A DNA stretch of 64,000 nucleotides from Lutjanus erythropterus. Taxonomy: Eukaryota; Chordata; Actinopteri; Lutjaniformes; Lutjanidae. The stretch is from assembly GCA_020091685.1 (NCBI GenBank), contig CM034599.1, positions 35,975,408 through 36,039,407 on the forward strand, read 5' to 3'. Below are positions 11,853 to 25,419 of the stretch, piece by piece (position 1 is the stretch's first letter; the number at the start of each line of letters is the position of its first letter). A program made the translations under genes and the position numbers. Under the pieces are notes generated by a model. The model did not search any database, was not told where the DNA came from, and saw nothing but the letters and a program-made list of their open reading frames with translations.

Positions 11853-12770
11853 AGGGCTATCAGTTTAGCAAAATTAGATTAATTAATTACGCTGCAAATT
11901 AACGCGCTATAAAAATTAACGCATTAATCATGAGTGCAATCAAGTATTTAAATTTAGATAGTTGCAGCAGCGCATGATTACATTAGGTTACTGTCTACTG
12001 TCAATTGCATAAACTAATCTCAATGCAGTTGGTGAAAGATAAAATGATAACTAGTCCTCTGTGAGTAGTTAATCACTTTTTCTCTGATGCAACTCTGTAC
12101 AAAGAAATTCATAAAATGTGTTCATTGTTTGGTGATATCAATGTCTTAACTTCTGACTCCTTGATGCAATCTGACCACCCTCTGCAGTCTGTAAGATTGA
12201 CTTCAACCAATCAGATGTGCTGCTGACATTGAGCCAGACTACAGGCGTAGTTGTATATTATACTGCACAGTGTATAATGATCTAATATATGTATAGTATA
12301 TACATAGTACAGCACTGTATAATGAAGTTTTTAATATATTACCATTATCATTACTATTATCATTATTATTACATCACATAACTATGGTGATAATTACAGA
12401 CAGACAAAGATCAAAGACAAGTGCATTTTTAAAATAATTTAACTCTAATCACCACTTTTTCTTTGCTGATCAAAAAGCATCCGATCCAGACTCAAACCTG
12501 TGATATGATCCTACTGTGAGTTTGATCCGTTGCAGCCCTAAGAGAGCAAGTTCAGACCTTTGAACGGCAAGTTTATTTATAAAAGAACAAAACGGACTAT
12601 TAACAAACGCAGTGATTTGTACCAAATTCAATTGATTAGTCATCATTTGTAATGTCCTAAAATTCAAATTCTTTATTTGGGGACCTTTGCAGATATGAGA
12701 TTAAAATCGATTAATTAGTTAATTAATTCAAATACTGTAATTAATTAGATTAATTTTAATCATCAGCATA
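11852..12770. mobile_element. AT-rich MITE of the TAGGGCTATCA type
   Basis: The left end reads TAGGGCTATCAGTTTAGCAA and continues with TTAATTAATTACG and AACGCATTAATCATG words. The right end (about 12700-12770) has the complementary pattern: ATTAATTAATTC, TTAATTTTAAT, then CATCAGCATA. Terminal identity is weak but the TTAAT-rich inverted ends match a common fish hAT-like MITE. It lies between TA microsatellites on both sides, so a target duplication cannot be read. Confidence 0.5.
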
Positions 12771-12801
12771 ATATATACATATATATATATATATATATAT
12801 T
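12771..12801. repeat. (TA)n microsatellite
   Basis: A TA run directly after the right end of the AT-rich MITE, matching the run on its other side. Confidence 0.95.
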
Positions 12802-13020
12802 ACAACTGTCAGTATGAGGACATTACTAAAAGTCTAAGGTTTGCACACCTTTTGGTTGGGGCAGCAGTTTACACTAGTTTGGTAGAATGAACTGCATTCT
12901 GTAGTCTCTTAGGGACACATCCATTGAGCAGATCAGTGTCTGTAGTAGCACATGGATAAGAACATGACACATCTGCGCAGTCACAACAAATTGGGGTTAA
13001 CGGATGCCTGCACAAAGCCT

Positions 13021-13041
13021 ACACACACACACACACACACA
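13021..13041. repeat. (CA)n microsatellite
   Basis: About ten CA units. Confidence 0.95.
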
Positions 13042-13464
13042 CTCTCTGATGACCAAATTTACATCATGGAAAATATAATTCTGGCTTGATCCTTCTTAAA
13101 AGTTTCAAAGGCTCTAACACTACCAGAGTACGAGTTGAGGCAGCAGAGCAGCTCAATGAGCAGGTCTGGGATTAAATGTTTTGTCCAAGGCCACCTTAAC
13201 AGCTACTTAGCTGAAAGGAACAGTCATTTTTTCACTTTTCCCTCTTTCAGCAGCTGTGAGAATTTGAATCATCAATATTCCTCTCAAAAGCAGGTTTCTT
13301 AGAGCTCATGTCTACCACAGATTTATTGTGGCCCGTGCTCCAATGGAAGCAATGTGGAACATTTTTGTGGTAACACCTCAGAATAAAAAAATTGTGCTGT
13401 CCGGCACCCAGAGTACCCAAGTATGGTGATCAGAGAACTCATTTGCCAAAAACTCATGTATTTC

Positions 13465-13984
13465 TTAAAGCGATAGTTCACCCAAAAATGAAATTTCACT
13501 CAATATCTACTCACCCCTGTGCTGATGTGAGGATGGGTGAAGATCTCCAGTTCACAAAACACTCCCGGAGCTTCAGCGGAAAACAGCATTGCAGCCAAAT
13601 CCAGTACAATTGAAGTGAACGGTGACCAGTTTTAAAATGTAAAAAGAGAAATCAAAAAATCCCCACAAAATGTCTCCAAACTGCTCGTGACATTAAAATT
13701 TGACCCCAAAAGACGTCATTTACACCATATTTTTAGCCTAAATGTCAGCTATAGCCTCTCAGACCGGATCCGCATGCACACGTCTCAGGCAGGTACACAG
13801 GCTCTCGCCCAAGCGGCGCAACATGAGATATACAAGATCTCGCAATACCTTCACGCCTGTGTTTACATGCTACCTGGAAGCTACTCAGACAACAGAGAGA
13901 GATCTTACACCACACGAGCAGTATGGAGACATTTTGTGTTTTTTTTGTGTTATTTTTCATTTTCAGGTGAACTATCGCTTTGAA
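13465..13984. mobile_element. TTAA-type MITE
   Basis: A 520-bp element with terminal inverted repeats: AAAGCGATAGTTCACCC at the left and its complement GGTGAACTATCGCTTT at the right, with AAAATGAAA following inward on both sides. The left flank is TTAA; the right reads TTGA, one change from a TTAA duplication. Ends like these are abundant in teleosts. The open frames inside (up to 98 codons, both strands) cross-read the repeat and match no protein. Confidence 0.82.
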
Positions 13985-15185
13985 CAAGAACAAGAAGCCT
14001 AACCCACCCTGAAACACGCTTAACTACTCAATACCATGTTTTGTAGTGGTCATTAGCCCCGACTCTCTCCTCTTCTCCTGTGCTGTTGTAATGTGATGAC
14101 TATCATCTCCATACTGAAGTGGGCAGAACCCCGGGGATAAGACAAAGCATCTGAGGTACCATCTAAGCAAACTGTAGTTTTAATGAGTGTCTACAGCAAA
14201 GCTATCAGACAACATACTGAGACAAATAAAAACATGTTCCCTGTGTTCACAAACAGAGCTCTGATGGTTCCTGGGAGCCCATGTGGGAGTGCAGTTTTCT
14301 TGATTAACAGTGTTGCCTCATGCTGCATCTCTGCAAGGGGGATTTCATCAAACATCAAGCTGTCCTGGTTTACATTAAATTGCCTGTTGAATATTCAAGT
14401 TATTTCTTAATGTAATTTCAATGGAAGCAAGTTCATTAATTCAGCGGATGCTTGGAATTTACGCTGTATTATGCAACTCCCAGGCAACTGTGAGCACCCA
14501 CATCGAAATCATGATGTGAGGCGGCACATTGGAGGCACTTTCATTCATGGACACAGTGTCAATGCAGAGTTTTAACTGTAAGCTGAACTTTTCTATTTAT
14601 ATATCTTTCATAGTGTTGTACGACAGTAACCTGCAAGATTTTTAAGTGATACAACGCACAAGATTCTGCATCACCTTGTGCACCAGAATGCACATTAATC
14701 ACATTTAAACCGAGACTGTTGCAAAGTGAGTTAACCAGTAACACATCCTGTCCAGTGGTGGCTGGTGCATTTTCTCCAGAGGGGGCTATACCAAAAATCA
14801 GCTAAACATGTACTAAGGTATGAAACCAGTGTAGTTAAATAAATGAAACATTGTATTTGCTGAGCAGAATGAATATTGGTTATAATGAAATGTGCTACGT
14901 TCAGATACTTAAGTGCAAATTCTTTATAATAATGGTCTTTTTTGCTATGTGTAGAATACCAGAAGCAAACAGTGCCTCTATTAGTGTTGTCACAGGACAG
15001 CGATGCTACAAACATATGATGATCTCATAGAATATGATGTGTTACTGTAGATTAGAGTTGTCCCTGGTGACTAATTTCCCTGACAATTAAATACAAATTT
15101 TAATTTAGACTAGTCGACTAGTCTAACAGTAAGAAAACATTTGGAGAACAGTTAAAATTGAGCACAGTTTATTCATTGATGATGT
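13985..15185. other. Unassigned intronic sequence
   Basis: At 14410-14545 the base composition is more balanced and free of repeats (weak candidate for conserved noncoding sequence). Near 15050-15130 the words GACTAGTCGACTAGTC and CTGGTGACTAATTTCC look like the left end of a hAT-like element that may include the family H segment that follows. Confidence 0.4.
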
Positions 15186-15189
15186 AAAA

Positions 15190-15545
15190 CCTGTGTATTA
15201 AGATGATTATTAGTATTAAAATTTCCAAATCAGATTCTAAATGCTGGTGAAATGTGTGCCACTGTGCCCTGTGTAATACGAACACTGCACATTAACCTAT
15301 AAAACATGACAACAACTCATTAGAGGCATCAACTTTTCGGATCAAAAAGGCAGAGTGTAGCTAACGTTAGCAGTGCTAACAGCAGCAGCTGCTCTGCTTG
15401 CAGGTTAATGTATGTGTCTGTGCTGAATGTGGTCACATGTTGCTTCAGTCGAGTGGTTATAAATCAGTTTATTCTGTCATGGTCTACACTCAACGTCATG
15501 TCCATTTTCTTTGTCTAAACACTGTCAAACTGCACTGGTTTTACG
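15190..15545 (+). repeat. Dispersed family H, copy 1
   Basis: It aligns with 56830-57240. The best-conserved core includes GCTAACGTTAGCAGTGCTA, CAGCTGCTCTGCTTGCAGG and TGTGTCTGTGCTGAATG, and continues into TTTATTCTGTCA and CACTGxCAAAC words. It is probably the interior of a larger DNA transposon. Sequence beyond 15550 does not match the second copy. Confidence 0.75.
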
Positions 15546-15549
15546 ATGG

Positions 15550-18500
15550 GGGGCTGCTGTCTTTTTCCAGCTGAAAACGCCAGGCACCCCTCCGAAAACA
15601 CCAAGCTGTGAGCGTATGACAGCGCTCTGCAGGCGCACCATTATATCAGCTGAAACGCTTCGGCTACTATGATACCAAAAATATCCACAGAAGTAATTTT
15701 ACTGTTTCATATTCGCTTTTAGCTGTATAGGAATCATGTTATGTTCATACTCACGCTGAAATCCCCACATTTCCTGATTTTACTGCTTCATCACAAAAGC
15801 TTTTAAATAACAAAATAACAGGGAACTTTTATTGTGAAGAATTTATAGGAGGTTAAGTGTTTTTCCACCATTTTATAGCAGCTCAACTCAAGCTGTTCTT
15901 GTTAAAAGATAAACATTTCAAGCAGGTAATGGATATTTACATCCCTGCCATTCTGGGCTGACGTGCCGAGGCAAGCCAAGCAGCACATGTGTATGGAGAA
16001 GAATGAGTACCACTGTTTGGATCAAGAACTGAATTTAGACAGAGCCTGGTTCAAGGAGTGCGATCAACACATAGTTTGTGGCTGCCTGTTTGTCCCGCCC
16101 CTCCTCCACTGTGATTGGATGGCTCGGTAAAAGGTGACAGTGATGAGTACAGTGTTTTACCCAAATGTTTTTCAGCTTTCCTCGACCAGAAAAAAAACCC
16201 CAAAAAAACGCTCAACGCTGAACTGACACCCAGCATCTCATCACACTGTGTTTGTAGCAGAGTGTAAATACTTGGCGTTCTCAGTGAAAAATATTCCAAA
16301 AAACTTTAAAATGTCAGATGTATCACAAGCCACCTGCTCTCTGCTGCCACCCAGCAGTTGGAGTGTAGGTTGCAGGTACTGTGTGCCCCAGTAAGCTCTT
16401 ACCTCTTGTACTGAGAGAAGCGACCTGCGCATGCAGGACTTATAACAAGAGTAAAACGGCAAAGAATTTGTGCCCCACATCGGAAGTACGTTACGTTTAG
16501 ACAACACAAAATTTTTAATCTACATTTTATTGCAGATTATACATTTATTCACTAGATATACTAAACTACATATTTATCACCATTATCACCATGAGTAATT
16601 CTGTCCATTAAATTGAAGCATTTTTGAAACAAAAGAACATTTGAAGAGGCTTTAATAATGCTAGCTGTAGTCGAATGTCTTTATGTAATTTATGGTCGAT
16701 TATATTTCTTCCTTCCTCTTTTAAATTTTTAGATGCACTGATCAGACATCTGGTTGTATGTAACTTGATTTTTTGAGCTAACCATTTTTTGTATTGACCT
16801 GTTTATTGGTAGTTTTGGTTAATTATTCTTATTTAGTGATCATATTATTTGATGTGATCTGTATTTGCACAGTTCCTACTATGAAACTATGCAACTATGA
16901 ATAGGAGCAAACAAAAATACACAAATGGGGGTTCAACACGTCTGTGGTACAGTGTTTGATCACCACACTGCTCTGTGTGAATGTTACCGATTTTAAAAAA
17001 TATCTATGTACAATACAGATTGTGCCCATAACAGATCAGAGGCATTGTTAAAAACAGATTGAACAGCTTGAAGTTAATTTAAGCTTTGCTGAACAGAAAT
17101 AAAAAGGTTTAACAATGCCAGCAAGTTTATAAAAAGCAATGACATTCTAAAAACAAGTTCCATAATTATAGTCTGCCTGCATTTTCAAGTGTCTGTAGTT
17201 GGCTATGTTTACATCTTTTGAAACAATGAAATGTTAGATCTGTATTTAATAGAATATTTTTGAGCCAATAATGAACAACAGTACAGTACAAAGGCATTTC
17301 AGTTAGAGGGTATTTCATGTTGTTTATGGAAATGAACAAAAATGTGTAGATGACAAAATATTCTATTAATTGAACTAATGTGTAACACTTGTATAAATCA
17401 TCAGTCAAACTTTTTTTGGATAAAATTATTACTTTGACTGTCAGCAATATTTAAAAAATAATCATAAATGATCAATGCAAGTTTCCAAAACTCAGTGAAA
17501 TTTTATCTGATGAACAGTCAAAAAAATACAAAGGTATATTCAGTTGACTGTGATATTACATGAAGAAGGAAAAAAGCTGTAATGAGCAAGTGTCTGGAAT
17601 GACTTCAAGTATAAAAGTCAGTAATTATTCTGTCCAGCAAATGACTAATTAATGCAGTCATCATTTCTGTACTTAACTCTTCAATTATACTGGGAAAATA
17701 TATTTGAAAGGATCAAATTCTTGGCTATTAAACCTGCTAACAGGCCAACCTCCTAGTGATTAAACGTTTGTATTTTATTACAGAATTAATAAAATATATA
17801 TGTAAAAATATTTATTTTATTTTCACGGCATAGTCATAGTGAGCAGCCATTTCATTTTTACAGTTGCTCAGAGTTCTCTTAATGTTAATCAAAATAAATG
17901 TTTTTAAGTAATAGAGTTCCTTTCTAGATTTGATTTAGAAGGGCTACGGAGTTGACATGTTATGGCTGAGACACATCTGATGGCATTATTATTTAATGAA
18001 TTTGTTGAAAATTAGAAAGCTTACCAGTGCTTGAGCAGTATTTCCACCAGGAAGTGAGACAGGGGTCCTTAATGTTATAGTTAACCCTTTTTACGCCTGA
18101 TTAAATCAGGTTTTTGTAAAAATCTGATGGAATGGACATAACTATAATTAAAACAAACATGATTACAATAGCACATTTTTAAACCTATGTTATCAGCAGG
18201 CATTGTTAGTCAGTTTTTAAATAGTTTAAAGTTGTGAATCCTTGTGTGGCACAACATTGTTTTAATTTGAAATATTCAATGTATATAGATCATAAATTAA
18301 AATTCAATCCCTTCTGCTTTTTGCAGTGCTGAGGACATTTAGCCAAAATTTGCAATTCTCATACATTTTGTAATTTGCATAAAAAGTCCAGTTTCTGTCT
18401 TGAACACCAATAATGAATTAAAAGCCACTCAGCAGAGCGAAAAGCACAGATGCTGAGCAGGTTTCCAACTGGCAAAACTGCTGCCTCCATACAGGTTTAT

Positions 18501-20045
18501 GTTTATTCATCGTTTGTCTGCCAGGTTTTGACAAAATATCACCCAAATGTAATTGTGTACCGCAGATTGTGCACATCTGACAATTAATCAAGAGAATAAC
18601 AATCATCTCTGTCAAAACCAACCAGATTTCAGCCAGAAATGCAAAACGTGCTGTTTTAGCCTGAAAACCCCGAGAACATACAACTTGACTGACACTCCCC
18701 TCCCCGCACTAGAGCAGGTTATCACAGCGACTAGCATGACCAGCAGCGTGTACAGTTGTCAGATGCCATCAGCTCAACCAGGTCCAGACGCCGGGCCACG
18801 CCAGGCCATACGCACTCCCGCAGTCTCTGGAGGCGGTGCTGCCGAGTGTATTTTTAGACGGTGCCACCTTATAAGCACAGCCTGGTCGCATCACATCTGT
18901 GTAGTTTAAGCAGAGCCCTCTCCCATCGAGGCAATGTGCCCTTTTACCAGGAGCCTAAGGTCAGGCTGCAGACCCAACATAGATTTAGTGTGACACTTGA
19001 AAAAACAAACATGAAACAATGTGTGAGGCCGGCCCTGCTTTGATCGCTAATGTTGTCATCCTGCTACAAAAAGCCAAAGCACACTCAACGTACAGTAAGG
19101 CTGTTTCAAGTGAACATCATGTTCCCCTTTTTGAAGTCAAAAATGAAGTCATGAAATGTATTGTTAAGAGTTTCTGTGATTAAAGGAATAAAACAGGCCT
19201 TTGTTGTTGTTGTTTAATGTGCTGCAGCTGAGCCGCTAATTAGCACTAGCCTGCAAACTGACGTTAGCGATGCACTTTTATCTGCTGTATGTTTTTTTAG
19301 TGGTTCGTTTAGCAAGCTGAGGTGCAGCATTATATGTTAATGCTTGTAAGTTAAATAAGATGGAAACTTTAAAGGTCATGTAAAGCATGACAGAAGCATG
19401 TGTTATTAACCACCCAGCCAAATTTGAATGATTTAAAAAAAATCACTATGACCTGAAAATGTTTGAGCGACCAGGGCCAGAAGATGGTGACAGGATGGAT
19501 TTTTTTTCTTCTGTGTCGAGCTGTTAGAACTGAAGTGAGCTGAAGTGAACTGCTGGGCTGATTTGGACTGCTGGGTCTGCTGTGGGCCAGACACAAATGA
19601 TACAAGTTCCTAATAATGGCCAAATCTCTAATAATGGAAAGATCAGAACTGTTCACTATAGGGCACTTCTACTGTTGGTCACCCTCTCTGAATTGCTATG
19701 TGATGACTTGTGGGCTAATATTTTGATGTCAATGTCCTAAACTTTATTTTTTACAGTATACCATCCATGCAGCACATAGGCTGCAGCAAAAGCAGAAGAA
19801 CAACATGGATGCCCCCTTTCAAAATAAAGGTCTAGACAGTTTAATGGTAAGCAAAATGCTATTGACTGTCTTTGCTAAGACTCCTAAATTTTGGTATCTC
19901 CATGATGGCCTTGCGAGCTGCATGAAACCTTTCAGTGGGCTGCATCCTCTGCCCCTGCACCCTCTCTGCTACCAGGGGATGGAGAGGGAGGATGAAGGGT
20001 TAACAACACCAGTAGCGTGGCACCCCACCCCCCAACCCCCCCATC
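15550..20045. other. Unassigned intronic sequence
   Basis: CpG-bearing stretches at 15580-15660 and 18690-18860 bracket a long AT-rich stretch (about 16500-18450). Open frames reach 118 codons (18553-18909 plus) but lack motifs. No exon signal is convincing. A C-rich run precedes the hairpin at 20048. Confidence 0.5.
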
Positions 20046-20047
20046 CA

Positions 20048-20080
20048 CAAGTCTCCTACTGCATATCAGTAGGAGACTTG
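20048..20080. repeat. Perfect 14-bp inverted repeat, 5-nt loop
   Basis: CAAGTCTCCTACTG (20048-20061) is followed by CATAT and then the exact reverse complement (20067-20080). There is no T-run afterwards and no protein-gene context, so a bacterial-type terminator does not apply. Confidence 0.95.
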
Positions 20081-20889
20081 CCGAAAGGTCATAGAGCCAT
20101 TTAAATCTTTTCCTCCTTGGGAATGTTAATTTGTTCAACACATTTCATACAAATCAGCCATTGGTTTGGTATGTGACAGCAAAGCTCACACTGTCCAAAA
20201 TAAGGTGGGGTCATCCTCTGGGTGACAAGAATGTGCCCAGTGAAGGTCTGGCCTCTATAATTGTGAAGAAGTGAAGGTTTTGATTTGACAAAGGCACTAC
20301 AGGAACAATCTGGGAGTCACCAAAATACATAAGCATTTGTATTCTGAGGAGCGTGAATATCCACAGCGAATTATGTGAAAATCTGGCCACTAGTAGTTAA
20401 AATATTCTTTAAGAAACCAGTTCAGGTCAGTCGGTTTTTGTCATGACGTCGGTGCTAGATGAAAGGTTATGTAGTCATAATAACTACCCCCTTATTCCAG
20501 TTTTCCCCACTTTAAATTCACATCGGAAGGTTTTCTTCCTCAATCCTAAATACTTGGATATTTAATAACACTAGAAATTACATTCACACTTAATGAAAAT
20601 GCAGCACAGGCTTACATCCAGTGCCAAATTTCTGTGCCAATGCGCCCTTTATGTAACAAGTGTGGAGGTCAGAGTGGTGGACGGGCATGTGGTAAATCCA
20701 GCTGTTCACATCCTGTCACTGTCACAATCTAATAGTTCTAAACCAGAACCACACCACCACTTTCCCGAGCCTTATCCACATATTTTAGTTGTCTAACCTT
20801 GACATAACCTAACCACAGTTTATTTGCTAAAACCACAGTCTTTTGCTAACGTTAATCAGACAATAATTGTCATCGACATTGACTGATTG

Positions 20890-21010
20890 ATTGTCTTCTA
20901 TCATGTACAGACATTGTGGAAAAGGGAAAAAGGCAATTTTATGACTTTATTAGTTAGCGGACAATGGAGAAAAGACAGCAAATGAAGAAAGACAGATGGG
21001 GGATGACATG
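20890..21010. repeat. Possible SINE-tail fragment
   Basis: The purine-rich words ending GATGGGGGATGACATGC resemble the tail seen at 2309-2345 and 43850-43985. Heavily decayed. Confidence 0.3.
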
Positions 21011-21176
21011 CTCTTCTTTCATGCTGATGATAGAGTTCAACGTCCATCCAAGCCTTGAAAGAACTCCAACTACCAGTCATCAGAAATTGTTGATGCAGAA
21101 AATGAATGTGACCCATGAACGCCTGAAACTTTTCCCACATTGCAACTCTCCGGGATCCAAAGCAAATTTAATCGCA

Positions 21177-21216
21177 GCTGACCAACTGACCAGTGACAGT
21201 TGGTCAGTTGGTCAGC
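21177..21216. repeat. Perfect 16-bp inverted repeat, 8-nt loop
   Basis: GCTGACCAACTGACCA (21177-21192), loop GTGACAGT, then the exact reverse complement (21201-21216). Each arm is itself a near tandem of CTGACCA. Confidence 0.95.
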
Positions 21217-21219
21217 CTT

Positions 21220-24200
21220 GAGGCTCTTCCACCAGCGGGACCAATATGTCCCCTCCACGACTGACCCACTTTCTGCAGAAAAGAAGTGTTAAACAGGGTA
21301 TTTAAAATCCACTCTGGATATCGCCGTTTTGACTTAATTTCCCCCATCATTCACTGCTCATCTCTCAGACCCCAAAGCTGCTGCGTCTCCTCAAATGTTA
21401 ATATATGCGATGTAAAGCACTGGGTGTAAAACTCAACTCATCTACATGATCCAAATACATAATAGATGACAGACAACAGAATGGGGAGGCTGCAGACAGT
21501 GAACTCTCAGAGGGAAGCCAAGCAGCTGCGGCAGAAAAGAGCGAAGGTAGTAAATCCCATCTTCACCCCCACCACCCACCCACCCCCCCCGTCTCTCCAC
21601 TTCTCCTGGAACAGATATTAACCCCAGGGTTGATTTAATTTGAATAGCAGCGAGGCTCAGAGGAGTTGTTCTATCTGCTCCAAACTCCTCCCATGGCTCT
21701 CACTCTTGTTTCCTGGCAGGATTCATGCGGCGAGTAACACCACCCGGAGATTCTTCATCCTACAGAGGTCCGTGTGCCTATTAGTGGGCTGATGTCGGCA
21801 GCTGATTTGTGGAACACATGCGGGGACGGAGCCTTCCCCTGTGGGCAGATTTGACGGTTCCTGGCCGGGTGGATGGCATCTTGTTACGAGCAGTAAACTC
21901 GCTGTCAACAACGGGTGTCAAATAGAACGTATTGTACTGTAGTTGGATTTGGGTTTGATGGATGCCTAACAAAGATTTTTACTGTATCCCGCTGCAGTCA
22001 TGGAAACAAACGTGATGTTTTTTTAGGAAAGAACATCATGGAGAAAAATCCTGAAGTTGCAGCATTTGCATTGAATATAAGTTAGGCAAAAGGCTTTTAC
22101 ATTTAACGAGCTTCATTTTATTGTAGTTTTTATGGGTGTGGCTCCCTGGATACATAAACCAGTCCCTCAGTCTATGGCATTATTACAGCCCTGCCTTCAT
22201 TGTCTCTAGTTATGTCAAACTTTATCCTGGGATATGTAGGCTTTAGAAAAGACTGACAAATAATCTGAATTTGCAAGCTAACCTCTAAAAGAAAATACAG
22301 CCTGAGGCAAACGCAGTACATGCTTACTATTGAGTAAGCGTACAGACTTTATAGTCATTGACTTAATCCTATTAGTTGACTTCTTCTTTACACTTTAATT
22401 TATCTATCATGAACAATTTGTGAAACCTTTCCACACAAAGTTGCTACAAATTCAACATCTGGAAGCACAGGTTAGATGCACAACCAAGTGGAGGTCACGA
22501 AGCATGACTCCTGACCCTTAATTGGGTTACATTCATGGAAATCAACCAACAATTAAATCATTAATATTAGTTAATATTAAGAGTTTATAGGGTAGGGATA
22601 CAATAAAAAGTTATTTTTTGATTGTTATTTTGAACCAGAATCAGTGGATAGCTTGCCTTAACTTTATAACTTAACCACAAAGAAATTAAGTAATAACTGT
22701 TTCTTATTTGGGGCATATTTTGTCAGTGCATTGTTTGATTCTGAGCTTTGTCTCGATGTGTGTTTCTTGCTCCATTGTCCTCTTTATCAGTTGTTCTGAT
22801 AATTTACAAAACCACTCCAGTGAAGTTCCACAGTAGCAAACCATCTCAGCAATCTGATTATGACATTTTTAAAGAATAAATGTGGTGATATTCTACAGTC
22901 TTTTGTCAGCAAATTCCAAAAAAAGACCCAAACCAACAATAAATGTATCCTACTATGTGTATCAAAGCCTGATACATCTTCTTCCTTTGTGCCACTGAGT
23001 CCCATTGTTGTCCAAAAATTAAAAAATTAAAATCACGTCAGTGAGCTATTCTGTAGCATTGACTGACATGTTCCTTCATAACACTGCAGTTTATTTTGAC
23101 AAAAATCCTCTATACTGTGTATATACTAGGGCAATAAATCACTGTTTTAGAGTGTTTCATCAAAATTAGATAAAAACTAGTATATAGCTGTTTTAGGAAA
23201 GCACCGAGCTTTTTTTAAAAGTATGTCACGCAAGGAACGTGACATAAGCAACATGAGCAACAACGTAGACTTTCTACAAAATACAAAGCGTTATAACAGG
23301 TGGGTAGAAGTATTAATGACTTCCAGAAGTGCAACAATCCTCCTTCCATCTTCCTTCACCTCCCTATCAGTCAAACACACACACACACACACACTGACTG
23401 CAGTGCATCCAGTGTGCTCTGTCAGCTCAGCTGATCAGTGCTGAAAAGCCAAACAAAATAGGTTAAAACTGTGGATATAATAATAATACAGACCTACAGA
23501 TGTGTACTACTACTCTGTTAAAATTAACTGTGGGGGAAAAAAAGAGGGCGAGACCGAGATAAAAAAGCATCAGACTTAGTGTCTGGGCAGAAATCACTTT
23601 TGCATTACTTTCCAGACATGGCAACACGCTCCCCTGACAGTGATTTGTGTCAGGCTCAGTAAATCTCCCTCTCAGTCTCTTGTCCGAGAACCTAAGAAGA
23701 GTTTTTATGTCAGGTGGCAAAGAAAAACAACAACAGTATGGCTACGGTATTGAATTAGGTCTTGAGAATCATGGAAATTCACTAGTATTTGTGTGGACTA
23801 CTAAATTTTTGGTATCGTAACATCCCTACCACACACAGGGCAAGAATTTCAATAATAAAAATATAGAAAATCTCCAGCCTCTATCCTTGTGTTGTGCTTT
23901 TCCTTAAGGTTCCATTTTCTGACTGAAATGCAGGATTTTACATTGAGTTTACATTAGGATGCTCCCATGTGATACCCATTATCTCTTGCTCAACTTTTAC
24001 ACATGATCAGCAGCATCCTGACAATAAGATGTTTTTTTTTAACAAAAATGGTGAACTATGTGCATTGGAGGGCATTAGAAGAGAGTATACACGTGTTTTT
24101 CTTTACCAAACACAACAACAGATGATCATGTCAGTTAGTTCTCACTATAGTGACATCAGGCACTACTTCAAAACAGAGATCAAAGTGACTATTGAATATA

Positions 24201-25380
24201 TATTGTAGTACTGTGTGGTATAAAATATGTTTTATCTTTGTCTTTACTGCAGCACACACATCACATACACACAGCACAAACCCTGTATCTATATGTTTCT
24301 GCTGTCACACTCCACATCCAGAGCTTGTTCTGGCTCTGAAAAGATAAAAGTGGCTCCCAGACCTTTACATCACAGACTCATACAGAAACACTGAGCTCAG
24401 CCCTCCCCCCACACTAAGGCCTTTAGATGACACAAGCCATCAAGGTCACCTCACATGAACCAGCGTGGAACGCTCGACAGCAGCCCTTTTCCCCCATTAA
24501 CTCCCCTGTTCAGTGATGCTGGAGTGTGGACAGTGATTCTGGGAAAACAACTGTATCCATGTAGAAACCAATTTCCCTGCCGTCCCTGTTAACACAGCCG
24601 CTACAAAGCAGACACAGATTCTACCTGACAGCCATACACAAAATACAAATGGCTTTGATATTGAGAGCAGTTGGTATAATAGGCCACAGAGGGAAAAATA
24701 TAACTGCCTTTACCTCAGACAGTTTGCCAAGTTCAGAATGATTCTGCTTGAATATGATTTACTGTGGAGTTTAATGTGGCATGATGGTTAAACTGCTGCA
24801 GGGCTGGAAAGTACATTTACATAAATATTGCATTTGACTACAGTTTTAAGGAGACTTTTACTTTGTTTGAGTGTTTTTTCTAATTTATTTTATGCTTCTT
24901 TACACTTTTTCTTCACTTAATTCAGTGTTTGAAAAGATGATGCCAATGATCCATTGATTTGGGTGCTTGACCCACACTACCATACATCAATCATGGCACA
25001 GCACATGCAAATGCTCTGGTATCTCTTTCAAACGTTGGTACATATTTGTTTTAATCCATCATTTTTTCCAGCATTATTGCAACACGTCACCCACGACAAA
25101 AATTTGCCTATAGGCATTGAAAAAAGAAGTGTGGAGTTTGGATTATAGAGCAGCAGATCTTGAGACGACAATGCACACGGCATCTTTCAACCACCCTGCC
25201 AGATCGGGTGGCTGCAACGCCGCGGACCACCCCAGGAGGGGCGGAGGACAGTGGATAAGGGGCATGGATAATACTTCATGCATAAATGCAGTCGAAGACG
25301 ATGGACAGTGTTTCCCACATATAACACTTTTTATATGAAGATGTTTACCACATTATCATCACAACAGAATTACTTTCTAG
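21220..25380. other. Unassigned intronic sequence
   Basis: It contains a C-rich tract (21564-21590) and a CA microsatellite listed separately. 24805-24925 faintly resembles the MITE end at 57788, and 25160-25280 is GC-rich. The open frames are short and unrecognised. Confidence 0.45.
23374..23395. repeat. (CA)n microsatellite
   Basis: A run of about eleven CA units inside an otherwise ordinary stretch. Confidence 0.95.
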
Positions 25381-25384
25381 GTGG

Positions 25385-25385
25385 A

Positions 25386-25417
<32 letters not shown>

Positions 25418-25418
25418 C
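25385..25418. repeat. (TA)n microsatellite
   Basis: A TA run with one early G interruption. Confidence 0.95.
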
Positions 25419-25419
25419 T

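Noticed and set aside
18553-18909. 118-codon plus-strand frame
   Set aside because: Composition looks random; no domain, and no homology recalled.
20048-20080. Rho-independent terminator
   Set aside because: A perfect hairpin exists, but this is vertebrate DNA and no T-run follows.
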